Shown here one piece after another: positions 45,646-54,087 of a stretch of DNA of 64,000 bases. The DNA comes from Micromonospora sp. WMMD1082 (GTDB lineage Bacteria > Actinomycetota > Actinomycetes > Mycobacteriales > Micromonosporaceae). Location: the NCBI RefSeq assembly GCF_029626175.1, contig NZ_JARUBM010000002.1, forward strand, positions 1,240,001 to 1,304,000, given 5' to 3'. The notes under the pieces are model-generated. The model saw only the letters and a program-made list of their open reading frames with translations. It did no database searches and was not told where the DNA came from. The translations under genes were made by a program, and so were the position numbers. Position 1 is the first letter of the stretch; every line of letters starts with the position of its first letter.

Positions 45646-47279
45646 CCACCATCGAAAGTACGGACGTCCTGGTGATCGGCAGCGGCTTCGGCGGCTCGAT
45701 CCCGGCCTACCGGCTCGCCGCAGGCGGCGCCCGGGTCGTCGTGCTGGAGCGCGGGCCCTGGCTCACCGGCAAGGACTTCGACCACGACTTCAAGTTCGGC
45801 AGTTCGAGCACCCGGGCGTTCGAGTTCACCATGGGCGACGGGATGAACATCCTTGGTGGCAACTGTGTCGGTGGCGGCAGCGTCGTCTACTTCGCGGCCA
45901 TGCCCCGGGCACCACGACACGCCTTTTCCCGGATGGGCGGGGCGGGACGCCGGATGTGGCCCAAGTCCATCGACAGGACCGCGCTGGACCCGTGGTACGA
46001 CAGGGTCGCCGAGGCGCTGCCGATCACTCCTCAGGATTGGAACGACGTCACCTACTCCGGCGGCCTGTTCGCCGCGGCGTGCACGCATGCCGGCCGTACC
46101 GCGAACCCGGTGCCGGCGGCCATCGACCGCGCCAAGTGCACCAACTGCAACTGGATGATGTCCGGCTGCCGGTTCGACGCCAAGCGCTCGCTGTTGCTCA
46201 ACTACCTGCCGGCCGCGGTGGCGCACGGTGCGCAGATCCGGCCGCTGCACGAGGTCCAGCGCATCTCCCGTACCCCCGAGGGCTACCGCGTGCACTACAA
46301 CACCGTGGACGAGGTGGACTATCGCGTCGTCACGGGCAGCGGCGCCATCGACTGCCGGATCGTCGTCGTCGCGGCCGGGGCCGCGGCCACGCCCGCCATC
46401 CTGCAGCGTTCCGAGGACGACCTGGGCGCCATGCCCCCTGCGGTGGGCCGGTACTTCTCCGGCAATGGCGAGCGGCTCAACACGGCGGTGATGAACGAGC
46501 AGAAGATCCGGGAGGTGCTCGGCCTCAGCCGGGGCGACGGCATCGCCTACGAGGCGTACCAGATCGGCAAGGGACCGGTCTGCGCCAGCTGGGACAAGCT
46601 GGACGAATCTCTTCCCGAGTTCAGCCGCCACTCGCTGGAACAGCTGTACTTTCCTCCCGGCTTCGGCACCATTCTCGCCCAGGTACGCGACGCGACCGGG
46701 CCGAGCTGGTTCGGCACCGAGAAGAAGGAGCTGCTCCGCCGGTGGCAGTCCTGGCTGACCGTCTTCATCATGTCCGAGGACGACAACGAGGGCGTCTTCG
46801 GCCCGCCGCCCACGATCGGTAACGCCGACCGGATCTCCCAGCAGATGCTGAGCAAGGGCCCCCTGCGCTACCGGCCCACGGCCAACACGCTGGCCGGCTG
46901 GGAACGGGCCGATGCGGACGTGCGTGACATCCTCGAACGGGACGGGCTCGCCGAGGTGATGCCGTGGAGCAACGACGTCATCGGCGCCTACACCGTGCAT
47001 CCGCTCTCCTCCTGCCGCATCGGCGATGATCCGGACACCTCCGCCCTGGACGACACGCACGAGCTGCGCGACCATCCCGGCATCTTCGTGACGGATGGCT
47101 CGGCCGTGCCCGGGGCGTTGACCGTCAATCCGGCCTTCACGATCGCGGCGCTCGCCGAGCGCGCGGTGCCGGGAATCGTGGAGGCGGCTGCTCGGCGCGG
47201 GGTACGGACCCGTTACGTGGCGGATCCGCCAGGGGCCGTCACCAGCGCCCGGGGCTCCCGGGTCGACGTCGCGGCCTAG
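45642..47279 (+). CDS. GMC-family FAD-dependent oxidoreductase
   Basis: FAD enzyme of 545 residues. The dinucleotide fold VLVIGSGFGGSIPAYRLAAGG at the N-terminus ends in VVLERG, followed by the GMC segment NILGGNCVGGGSVVYFAAMP. A cysteine-rich KCTNCNWMMSGCRFDAK is found near residue 165, as in cholesterol-oxidase-like members. The C-terminal catalytic His and Asn are in HPLSSCRIG near 450 and VNPAFTIAALAERA. It oxidises an alcohol or a C-H next to one. Enediyne loci of the 9-membered type carry an oxidoreductase (E9), and this could be its equivalent, an inference. It is coupled to its small partner upstream and ended by a perfect palindrome. Confidence 0.93.
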   Translation: MTTIESTDVLVIGSGFGGSIPAYRLAAGGARVVVLERGPWLTGKDFDHDFKFGSSSTRAFEFTMGDGMNILGGNCVGGGSVVYFAAMPRAPRHAFSRMGGAGRRMWPKSIDRTALDPWYDRVAEALPITPQDWNDVTYSGGLFAAACTHAGRTANPVPAAIDRAKCTNCNWMMSGCRFDAKRSLLLNYLPAAVAHGAQIRPLHEVQRISRTPEGYRVHYNTVDEVDYRVVTGSGAIDCRIVVVAAGAAATPAILQRSEDDLGAMPPAVGRYFSGNGERLNTAVMNEQKIREVLGLSRGDGIAYEAYQIGKGPVCASWDKLDESLPEFSRHSLEQLYFPPGFGTILAQVRDATGPSWFGTEKKELLRRWQSWLTVFIMSEDDNEGVFGPPPTIGNADRISQQMLSKGPLRYRPTANTLAGWERADADVRDILERDGLAEVMPWSNDVIGAYTVHPLSSCRIGDDPDTSALDDTHELRDHPGIFVTDGSAVPGALTVNPAFTIAALAERAVPGIVEAAARRGVRTRYVADPPGAVTSARGSRVDVAA

Positions 47280-47285
47280 GAACAA

Positions 47286-47321
47286 CTCGGCCGGGGCCCG
47301 ACGCGTCGGGCCCCGGCCGAG
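47286..47321. terminator. Perfect palindromic terminator between GMC and SCP2 genes
   Basis: CTCGGCCGGGGCCCGACG at 47286-47303 is followed immediately by its exact complement to 47321, so the whole 36 bases read the same on both strands. It lies six bases after the GMC stop and six before the SCP2 gene end, serving both. Confidence 0.9.
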
Positions 47322-47327
47322 AACCGT

Positions 47328-47771
47328 TCAGGGCTTGGGCACCTCGAACAGACCAGGAAACTTGTTCACGAGCGCGAGATTCCCGCGCGCCCGCAGGCGG
47401 CCGCGCAGAAACAGCATCCGCGCGTCCGCGTTGCCGGTCGTCATCTTCACGAAGTCGACCCCGTCGATGCGGAGGACGAGCCGGGGCTTGCGCTCCGGCC
47501 GCCCGGACACGACGCACCGGCCGTCGGCGATCCGCAGCTCGAACACGTCGTCCGCGCCGTCCGCACGACCGGTGACCCGCCAGTGCACCACCGCGTCCAG
47601 GGTTCCGGCCCGGTCGGCCCGAAACACGTCCGGCATCCCGCGCACGAGTCCATCGAGAACGGCGGTCCGTCGGTGGCCGGTGAGCATCTCCGTCAACTCC
47701 GCGTCCGATGCGGCCTTCACCTGCCGGGCGAAGACCATTCGGTCCTCGCCCGGATCAACCGTGATCGCCAT
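47328..47771 (-). CDS. SCP2 sterol-binding domain protein
   Basis: Protein of 147 residues of the sterol-carrier-protein-2 fold, a hydrophobic-ligand tunnel. Segments: LTEMLTGHRRTAVLDGLVRGMPDVFRA (alpha), VHWRVTGRADGADDVFELRIADGRC (beta), VDFVKMTTGNADARMLFLRGRLRARG and LVNKFPGLFEVPKP. The last two are typical SCP2 positions (F-x-x-l-x-x-G and the G-x-L-x-x-x-G-N). The ATG at 47771 has GGGAG upstream. It lies in the same block as the GMC oxidase, so a carrier for a hydrophobic polyene or sterol-like intermediate is plausible. Same strand as, and 40 bases after, the second AraC gene. Confidence 0.88.
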   Translation of the reverse strand: MAITVDPGEDRMVFARQVKAASDAELTEMLTGHRRTAVLDGLVRGMPDVFRADRAGTLDAVVHWRVTGRADGADDVFELRIADGRCVVSGRPERKPRLVLRIDGVDFVKMTTGNADARMLFLRGRLRARGNLALVNKFPGLFEVPKP

Positions 47772-47810
47772 CGACCACTCCCTTCGGTTCGCTGACAAAC
47801 CCCGGCCGCA

Positions 47811-48626
47811 TCAGGCCGCGGCACCCTCACCCAGGTACGGCGAGCGCCCTGCCTGCTCCGCCTGCTGCGTGGCCCGGGCGTACGTTCGCACGTCGAGTAG
47901 AGCCAGCAGCACCGGCGGATCCAGCGCGCCCATCGGACGCAGCACCAGGTCGGCGGAGATGACCGAGTTCGACCGGACCAGCACCGGCCCGTGACTCGCC
48001 ACCGACACCGGGCGGTCGGGGCAGGCGCAGTCCGCGACCGGGTGCGCCGCGTGCCGGCCGACCGACTGGGCGAGCAGATACCACGTGCCGAGCGGTACCG
48101 AGCTGAAGCTGACCCGCCCGGGACGATCCAGCACGGCGCAGCGCACCGGTGGCCCCTCGGGGATCGGCCCGGGGAAGAGGCCCGCGAAGATGGGCGCGTC
48201 GCCGTCCGGCCCAACGGTGTGCAGACCGAAGGTGAGCCGCGCGTTGGACGGAGACCCGGCACGGGCCCCGGCGTCGACGTGGATCGCCGGCGCGAAGCCG
48301 GCGCGACGCCGGTACGCCGTCGGGGACATCCCCACGCTGCGGCTGAAGCGGCTGCTGAACGTGCCGACACTGTTGTAGCCGACCTCCACGCTGATGTCGG
48401 CCACGTTCATGCCGGTGGAGACGAGCAGATGCTTCGCCTGCTGCAGGCGCAGAGCCGACAGGAAGCGTCCGGGCGAGATGCCGGTTACGCGCTGGAAGAG
48501 GCGGGTGAAGTGGAACTTGCTGAACATGGCGGCCTTGGCCAGGTCGTCCACGGTCAGCGGCTCCCCCAAGCGATCCCGCATGACCTCGATGGTGCGTAGC
48601 ACGGCCCGTTCGGCAGCGTCTGCCAT
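47811..48626 (-). CDS. AraC-family regulator with N-terminal DNA-binding domain, copy 2
   Basis: Protein of 271 residues, paralogue of the regulator at 41,475. The two share the same order and most of the DNA-binding residues (AMFSKFHFTR-x-FQRVTG-x-SPGRFL, VADIS-x-x-VGY-x-SVGTFS, GMSPT-x-YRRRAG). They also share a sensor domain with IFAGLFPGPIPEGPPVRCAVL and GTWYLLAQSV. The ATG at 48626 has GGAGGTG upstream. Because the DNA-contacting helices are almost the same, the two may bind similar sites. It is followed by the SCP2 gene, which it may control. Confidence 0.92.
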   Translation of the reverse strand: MADAAERAVLRTIEVMRDRLGEPLTVDDLAKAAMFSKFHFTRLFQRVTGISPGRFLSALRLQQAKHLLVSTGMNVADISVEVGYNSVGTFSSRFSRSVGMSPTAYRRRAGFAPAIHVDAGARAGSPSNARLTFGLHTVGPDGDAPIFAGLFPGPIPEGPPVRCAVLDRPGRVSFSSVPLGTWYLLAQSVGRHAAHPVADCACPDRPVSVASHGPVLVRSNSVISADLVLRPMGALDPPVLLALLDVRTYARATQQAEQAGRSPYLGEGAAA

Positions 48627-49367
48627 GACAAATGACACCTCCGATTCCCACCAGCGGTAATCCACCCAAACCGCCCGAAGCGTTACGCAGTTTGCTGCAA
48701 GCAATTTACTTTTACAAATTGCTCACGGTGCCAAGAATAGCCGGGCAGAAGATGCGCGGGCAACACGTCGACCGCGCTCCGCAATATCGAAGTAAACAAT
48801 GGATACCCGCACTTCTCGCTTTCCGTACATCCAGGACGGCGGTTGCGCGGGCCCAAGGTCGGGCTCCGGACAGCGGTCCAACACGCCGCTGGCCAGGAAA
48901 AACTGCCCCACCGGCGCGCTCGCCGGCCGGCCCTGCGGTGCGGGACGGTCGAGATCGACCCGCAATTGCACGTGGGCACCTCCGTGCAGGCCGGAACGGA
49001 CACCAGGAAACTATTCCACGCTGACAATCGGTCACGGCTGCGCCGTGCATCAACTTGCGAATTGCGCGACCTGGCCGCCGGCACGGCAATAATGAAGATG
49101 CATGCCCGACCGGCGGCTGGCAGGGTGTAGAGAAATCGGTGGCCAGTCACACAATGGTGGGCGGCCGTCCTCCTGCACCCGCGACGGGCGGCCGACGTAC
49201 ACCTCCGAATCACGGCCTGGTCGCCGTCGGCGCCGTCGCGGCGGGCGTCCCCCGCCGCGACGGGCCGCGCGCCGTCGACGCGTCGAGATGATGGCCCGCC
49301 ACGCATTGACACCCCTCAGCGCTCCCCTGCATGGTCGGTAGATCCGTCTCCGTGTGGAAGGGCCACG
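48627..49367. other. 0.74-kb gap upstream of AraC-2 and of the FAD enzyme
   Basis: No credible gene. The 100 bases next to the AraC-2 start are AT-rich and hold the dyad described at 48,700. The part from about 49,130 to 49,360 is GC-rich with alternating purine/pyrimidine runs and no long open frame with a start site. It must contain the promoters of AraC-2 (minus) and of the FAD enzyme (plus). Confidence 0.55.
48700..48723. promoter_or_regulatory. Dyad AGCAATTT-N8-AAATTGCT upstream of AraC-2
   Basis: A perfect 8-8-8 inverted repeat 74 bases upstream of the AraC-2 start, in a very AT-rich patch. It is a good candidate operator or a start-proximal promoter element. It differs from the dyad upstream of AraC-1. 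Confidence 0.5.
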
Positions 49368-50912
49368 ATGGTCGACAGCGAGCACACCTACGTCATCGTC
49401 GGAGCCGGCCCTGCCGGGCTTCAGCTGAGTTACTACCTCCAGCAGCAGGGCGCCGACTACGTGACCCTCGAACGCGGCGATGGGCCGGGCTCGTTCTTCC
49501 GGCGTTTCCCGCGGCACCGCCGGCTCATCTCGCTGAACAAGGTGCACACCGACAGCACCGATCCCGAGATCCGCCTGCGGTGGGACTGGAACTCCCTGCT
49601 CAACGACTCCCCGGACCTGCTGTTCCCGAAGTTCAGCGACGAGTACCTTCCCGCAGCGGATGACCTGGTGCGATACCTCGCCGAGTTCCAGCGGGTGCAC
49701 CAGCTCAACGTCCGGTACGGCACGACGGTCGACCGGATCGCCCGAGCCGGCGACGGCTTCACGATCACCACCGACCGGGGTACGCTGCGCGCCCGCTGTC
49801 TCGTCGTCGCCACCGGCTGGGGTCGGCCCTTCGTTCCGGCGATCAAGGGCATCGAACACGCCACCGGCTACGAGGAGATCGATCTGGACCCGCAGGCGTA
49901 CGCCGGCAAGCGGGTGCTCATCATCGGCAAGGGCAACTCGGCGTTCGAGACCGCGTCGGCGATCCTCGGGAAGGCGTCGATGGTGCACCTTGCCAGCCGG
50001 CAACCGCTTCGGCTGGCGTGGAACACCAAGCACCCCGGCGACGTCCGCGGCCAGTACGGCGCGATCCTGGACAGCTACCAGTTCAAGACGCTGCACTCGG
50101 TGCTCGACTGCACCATCGACGAGATCCGCCCCGTCGACGGACGGTTCCAGGTGTCGATCACCTATACCCATGCGGACGGGGAGACGGCCCTACTCGACTA
50201 CCACGCGGTGCTGCGGTGTACCGGCTTCCGGATGGACACGTCCCTGTTCGACGAGACGTGTCGACCCGACATGGTGCGCGACGGCCGGATGCCCGGGCTG
50301 CGTCCCGACTGGCAGTCGGCCAACGTCGACGACCTGTACTTCGCCGGCACGATCGCCCAGGACCGCGACGTCAAGCACGCATCGTCGCCGTTCATCGACG
50401 GCTTCCGCTACAACCTGCGCACGTTCACCCGGATCCTGCGGGAGCGGTACGACGACGTGCCGCTGCCGTCCACGACGACGCCGGCCGACGCCGCGTCCCT
50501 GGCCAAGTTGATGCTCGACCGGGTCAACTGGAGCTCGGCGCTGTGGACCCAGTTCGAGTACCTCTGCGACGTCTTCGTCCGCGACGACGCCACCGGCGAC
50601 TTCCACCACTACGAGGACCTGCCGGAAGACTACGCGGTCGAGCGCTTCGCGGACGCCCCGCACTGGTACACGCTCGCGCTGCGGTGGGGTCGCGACGACT
50701 ACGGCGACGTCTTCGCCATCGAGCGTCACCCGACCCCCGATCGGGCCAGGGAGAGCGCCTTCATCCATCCGGTCATCCGCCGATACCACGGACCGCACCT
50801 GCGTGCCGAGCTGCATCTGCTGGAAGACCTGCTCGCCGAGTGGCGCCGCCCGGACCGGCACGTCGAGCCGCTGGTCGACTTCCTGGCCCAAGACCTCACC
50901 GACGCACCATGA
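49368..50912 (+). CDS. FAD/NAD(P)H-dependent oxidoreductase, FOXRED2-like monooxygenase family
   Basis: Protein of 514 residues of the class-B flavoprotein monooxygenase fold. FAD loop: YVIVGAGPAGLQLSYYL at the N-terminus. An LISLNKVHTDSTDPE segment near residue 54 is typical of the FOXRED2-like branch. NAD(P)H loop: LIIGKGNSAFETASAI near 184. ATG motif: VVATGW near 143. The last 150 residues form an extra helical domain. It is on the plus strand with its own long leader. The 3' end overlaps the convergent deiodinase-like gene by 17 bases. Substrate unknown; an oxygenase or quinone reductase in tailoring is a fair guess. Confidence 0.88.
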   Translation: MVDSEHTYVIVGAGPAGLQLSYYLQQQGADYVTLERGDGPGSFFRRFPRHRRLISLNKVHTDSTDPEIRLRWDWNSLLNDSPDLLFPKFSDEYLPAADDLVRYLAEFQRVHQLNVRYGTTVDRIARAGDGFTITTDRGTLRARCLVVATGWGRPFVPAIKGIEHATGYEEIDLDPQAYAGKRVLIIGKGNSAFETASAILGKASMVHLASRQPLRLAWNTKHPGDVRGQYGAILDSYQFKTLHSVLDCTIDEIRPVDGRFQVSITYTHADGETALLDYHAVLRCTGFRMDTSLFDETCRPDMVRDGRMPGLRPDWQSANVDDLYFAGTIAQDRDVKHASSPFIDGFRYNLRTFTRILRERYDDVPLPSTTTPADAASLAKLMLDRVNWSSALWTQFEYLCDVFVRDDATGDFHHYEDLPEDYAVERFADAPHWYTLALRWGRDDYGDVFAIERHPTPDRARESAFIHPVIRRYHGPHLRAELHLLEDLLAEWRRPDRHVEPLVDFLAQDLTDAP

Positions 50913-51558
50913 TCTCGTCCAGCGTCTTACGGGTCAGGTCGGGGACCCGGGCATCGGGTGCCGGGTAGCCCACCGGCATCACCACGTACGGGCGCTCCTC
51001 CGGAGGGCGCTCGCACACCTCGTTGAGGAAACGCATCGGGCTCGGTGTGTGCGTCAGCGTGACCAGGCCGGCGTGGTGCAGCGCGGAGATCAGCAGGCCG
51101 ACCGCGATGCCGACCGACTCCTTGACGTAGTAGGGCTTCGGGCTGTGCGGTCCCTGGTGCACCTCGAAGACGACGATGACGGCTGGTGCGGTCTCCAGGA
51201 ACGGCTTGTGCCAGTCGGTACCGAGTGCGGAGATGGCATCCAGCCACTCCGTTGAGGCGCGGCGGTGGTAGAACGTGCGTTCCTCGGCCTCCGCCGCCTC
51301 GCGCAGGCGGCGCTTGCGGGCCGGGTCGGTCAACACGACAAACCGCCACGGCTGCACGTTGGCACCGCTGGGCGCGGTCGACGCGGCTCTGATCGCGGCC
51401 TCGATCACCCCGTCGGGCAGCGGATCGGCGGCGAAGTCCCGCACCGAACGCCGCCGCGCCATCCGTTCCGCGAACCCCTCCGCCTCGCGCACCATGTCCG
51501 CCGGCGGCCTGCGGTCGTACCGGATCGGAATCGTCGGTAGTGGAACCGTGTCGGTCAT
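50896..51558 (-). CDS. Iodotyrosine deiodinase-like flavoprotein (nitroreductase superfamily)
   Basis: FMN protein of 220 residues. It has the iodotyrosine-deiodinase layout: RRRSVRDFAADPLPDGVIEAAI, then TAPSGANVQPWRFVVLTDP for flavin, FLETAPAVIVVFEV and PYYVKESVGIAVGLLISALH, ending AGLVTLTHTP and PVGYPAPDARVPDLTRKTLD. The Glu-Tyr-Lys trio that closes over the substrate in deiodinase is present with exact spacing: Glu93, Tyr97, Lys118 (E-x3-Y-x20-K). Plain nitroreductases lack this lid. Likely chemistry: reductive removal of iodide or another halide from an aromatic or polarised carbon. The ATG follows GGGAGGCGACAG. Confidence 0.9.
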   Translation of the reverse strand: MTDTVPLPTIPIRYDRRPPADMVREAEGFAERMARRRSVRDFAADPLPDGVIEAAIRAASTAPSGANVQPWRFVVLTDPARKRRLREAAEAEERTFYHRRASTEWLDAISALGTDWHKPFLETAPAVIVVFEVHQGPHSPKPYYVKESVGIAVGLLISALHHAGLVTLTHTPSPMRFLNEVCERPPEERPYVVMPVGYPAPDARVPDLTRKTLDEIMVRR

Positions 51559-51617
51559 CTGTCGCCTCCCGGCCGGGGTCCGTGTCACCAGCATCACGGA
51601 GGCCGGGCGTGCCGTCG

Positions 51618-52763
51618 TTACGCCAGCGTGCCGTCTTCGGCCACGGGCACCCCGGGCGCGGTCCGGGTGGCGAGTTCGTCGACCACGTCACCGAGGCACC
51701 CGCGACGGGCCGCGGCCGCCCGCTGCCGGGCCGCGCCGTCGCCCTCCTCGGCCAGCCGGGCCAGCCAGCCCTCGACCCGGCCGAGGTCACCCGTCTCCGC
51801 CAGCACCGGTCGGGCGACCTCGACCAGTCGCCCGGCGAGCACCGCGGCGGGTAGCACCGTGCCGCTGACGGTGTCGACACCGTGGCCGCCCATCCCGTCG
51901 CGGGCCGCCCGCCAGTACGCGAGCCGCATGACCTCCGAGGCGAGCTTCGGTCCTGCGTCGCCCCGGTCGACCGCCTCGCCGGCGACAGTCACCAGTGCGC
52001 GCACCAGGGCTGCGAGGGCAGCCGACTCCCCCGCGGTGACGGGCACGTCCGCAACCCGCACCTCGATCGTCGGCTTGTGCTCGGACAGCCGGAGATCCCA
52101 GAAGACGGTGCCACGATCGACCAATGCGCCCGCGTCGAGCAACGCATCCACGCGGGCGTCGTACTCCCGCGCGGAGGTCAGGAACGGCGGCGGGCCGGCG
52201 ACCGGCCAGCGCTGCCAGGTGATGGTGCGCCAGCTCGCGTAGCCGGTGTCCCGCTCCGACCAGTACGGCGAGTTCGCCGTGAGCGCCAACAGCACCGGCA
52301 GGTACTGGCGCAGGTGGTTGCAGATCAGCACGGCGCGGTCCCGGTCGTGCTCCGCCACGTGGACGTGGACGGCGCAGATGGCGATGTCGTCATGCAGCCC
52401 ACGGAACGTCGCGGTGCCGCGGTCCTGACGCGGGCCTTCGGTGATCGGCGGCGGCACCGCCCGGCCGAGGACTGGCGAGCCGCTCGCGATCACCCGCAGG
52501 CCCGCCGACAACGCGGCGGCCTGTATCGCGGCACGCCCCTCGGTCAGCTGTGTGGACAGGTCCGCCAGGCGGAGGCAGGGCTCGGTACGGGTCTCGACCT
52601 GCAACTTGGTGATCTCACCGCCCACCCGGGCGCCCAGTGCCCGCCGCGCCCGCTCGACCACGGTGGCTGCCTCGGGGACGACCTCGCCACGGCCGGCGTC
52701 AACGACGAGGAACTCCTCCTCGACCCCGAGCAGGGGGATTGATGATTCCGGCACCTGTCCCAC
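51618..52763 (-). CDS. Carboxylate-amine ligase, glutamate-cysteine ligase type 2 (YbdK family)
   Basis: ATP-dependent ligase of 381 residues. Hallmarks are IPLLGVEEEFLVVD near the N-terminus, GGEITKLQVETRTEPC near residue 48, FRGLHDDIAICAVHVHVAEHDRD near 120, YLPVLLALTANSPYW and SEHKPTIEVRVADVP near 230. YbdK proteins join glutamate gamma-carboxyl to an amine, weakly with cysteine. GTGs at 52763 and 52769 are both possible; 52763 has the better spaced GAGG site. It is next to an M20 metallopeptidase gene, so a gamma-glutamyl adduct made here could be cleaved by the neighbour, which is an inference. Confidence 0.92.
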   Translation of the reverse strand: MGQVPESSIPLLGVEEEFLVVDAGRGEVVPEAATVVERARRALGARVGGEITKLQVETRTEPCLRLADLSTQLTEGRAAIQAAALSAGLRVIASGSPVLGRAVPPPITEGPRQDRGTATFRGLHDDIAICAVHVHVAEHDRDRAVLICNHLRQYLPVLLALTANSPYWSERDTGYASWRTITWQRWPVAGPPPFLTSAREYDARVDALLDAGALVDRGTVFWDLRLSEHKPTIEVRVADVPVTAGESAALAALVRALVTVAGEAVDRGDAGPKLASEVMRLAYWRAARDGMGGHGVDTVSGTVLPAAVLAGRLVEVARPVLAETGDLGRVEGWLARLAEEGDGAARQRAAAARRGCLGDVVDELATRTAPGVPVAEDGTLA

Positions 52764-52815
52764 AGTCACCCGCCTCGGCCCCTCGCCGCCGGCCGGTCGC
52801 CGACAGTGTGAAACC

Positions 52816-53976
52816 CTACGGGGCCGAGCTTGCCGCCGGAGACCCGACACGCTCCATGATGGACAGCTGGCTGACGATCCCGGCCAGCAGTGCGGTCCGC
52901 TCCGGCATGCGGTCGAGTTCGACGTACTCCTCGGGGGTGTGCGCGCCGCCGCCGACCGCGCCCAGGCCATCCAGGGTCGGCACGCCCAGGGCGGCGGTGA
53001 AGTTGCCGTCGGACGCGCCGGCCGCGTGTGCGCCGGCCAGGGTCGGGATGCCGAGCTGCTCCGCGACCCGCTGGGCGACTTCCAGCAGGGGCTGGGCGAG
53101 TGTCGGGGACATCGGGTAGCGGTTGACACCACCCTCCACGGCCAGCGTCGCGTCGGGAAGGACCGGCACCAGACCACGGATGGCCCGGTCGACGCGGTCG
53201 AGTTCGGCACCGGTCCAGGCCCGGACGTCCACGGCCACGCTGGCCCGCTCGGGCACCGTGTTGGTCGTGGTGCCGGCGGAGAGCAGGGTCGGTGTGACGG
53301 AGGTGCCGGTACGCGCCGCCGAATCGAGCGCCCGTAGCGTGAGGACCTGGTGGGCGACCTCGACCGTGGCGTTGACCCCGCGGTGCGGTTCGGTGCCCGC
53401 GTGGGCGGCCCGGCCGCGCACGGTGAGGCGGTACACCGAGCCACCCTTCCTGGCCACCTTCACACTGCCGTCCGGGGTGGCCGCCTCGCCGACGAGAACC
53501 GCGCCGGAGCGCCGTGCCTCGCGCTCGATCAACGGTCGGGACGTGCCGGACCCGGTCTCCTCGTCGCAGGTGAGCAGCAGGCCGACCGCCGAGGTGTCCT
53601 CGATCAGACGCAGCGCCGTGAGCATCTGCACGATGCCGCCCTTCATGTCGCACACACCAGGCCCCGTCGCGATGCCGTTGCGCACCTGGAAGGGGCGGGA
53701 TCGGGTGGTGCCGACCGGGAAGACGGTGTCGAAGTGGCCCAGGAGCAGCACCCGCTGACGGGCCGCCGGCCACAGCAGGTGCGGCAGCCCGTCGATCACG
53801 ACACGCTGGGCGGGTCGGCCCATCGCCTCCTCTCCCCACCCGGCGAGCAGATCGGCGCAGGACTCCAGATGAGGCAGCGAGCCCGGCGCCGACTCGGACG
53901 CCACGAGAACGGCGAGCCGATCCACCATCTCCGTCCGGAGTTGTCGCACCGCGTGGAGCAGGGCGCATGGGTCCAT
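52816..53976 (-). CDS. M20 family metallopeptidase (carboxypeptidase G2/glutamate carboxypeptidase-like)
   Basis: Di-zinc amidohydrolase of 386 residues. Zinc ligands and catalytic residues are visible in order: LLLGHFDTVFP near residue 78 (His, Asp), GPGVCDMKGG near 107 (Asp), TCDEETGS near 135 (Glu base and Glu ligand), and a C-terminal GGGAHTPEEYVELD (His). The dimerisation insert GRAAHAGTEPHRGVNA lies between. No signal peptide; intracellular. The ATG has GGGGGATCA upstream. Members remove C-terminal glutamate or cleave acyl-amino acids. The neighbouring ligase of gamma-glutamyl bonds makes a joined function possible. Confidence 0.92.
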   Translation of the reverse strand: MDPCALLHAVRQLRTEMVDRLAVLVASESAPGSLPHLESCADLLAGWGEEAMGRPAQRVVIDGLPHLLWPAARQRVLLLGHFDTVFPVGTTRSRPFQVRNGIATGPGVCDMKGGIVQMLTALRLIEDTSAVGLLLTCDEETGSGTSRPLIEREARRSGAVLVGEAATPDGSVKVARKGGSVYRLTVRGRAAHAGTEPHRGVNATVEVAHQVLTLRALDSAARTGTSVTPTLLSAGTTTNTVPERASVAVDVRAWTGAELDRVDRAIRGLVPVLPDATLAVEGGVNRYPMSPTLAQPLLEVAQRVAEQLGIPTLAGAHAAGASDGNFTAALGVPTLDGLGAVGGGAHTPEEYVELDRMPERTALLAGIVSQLSIMERVGSPAASSAP

Positions 53977-54087
53977 TGATCCCCCAGCGTGACGAGGCGA
54001 AGGGCCTGAGCGGGTGTGGCCCATCGACCATGTCAGGGGGCTGAAATCCGGTCATCCTCACGCGTGCTCAGGCGATCGGCGCGCTGC

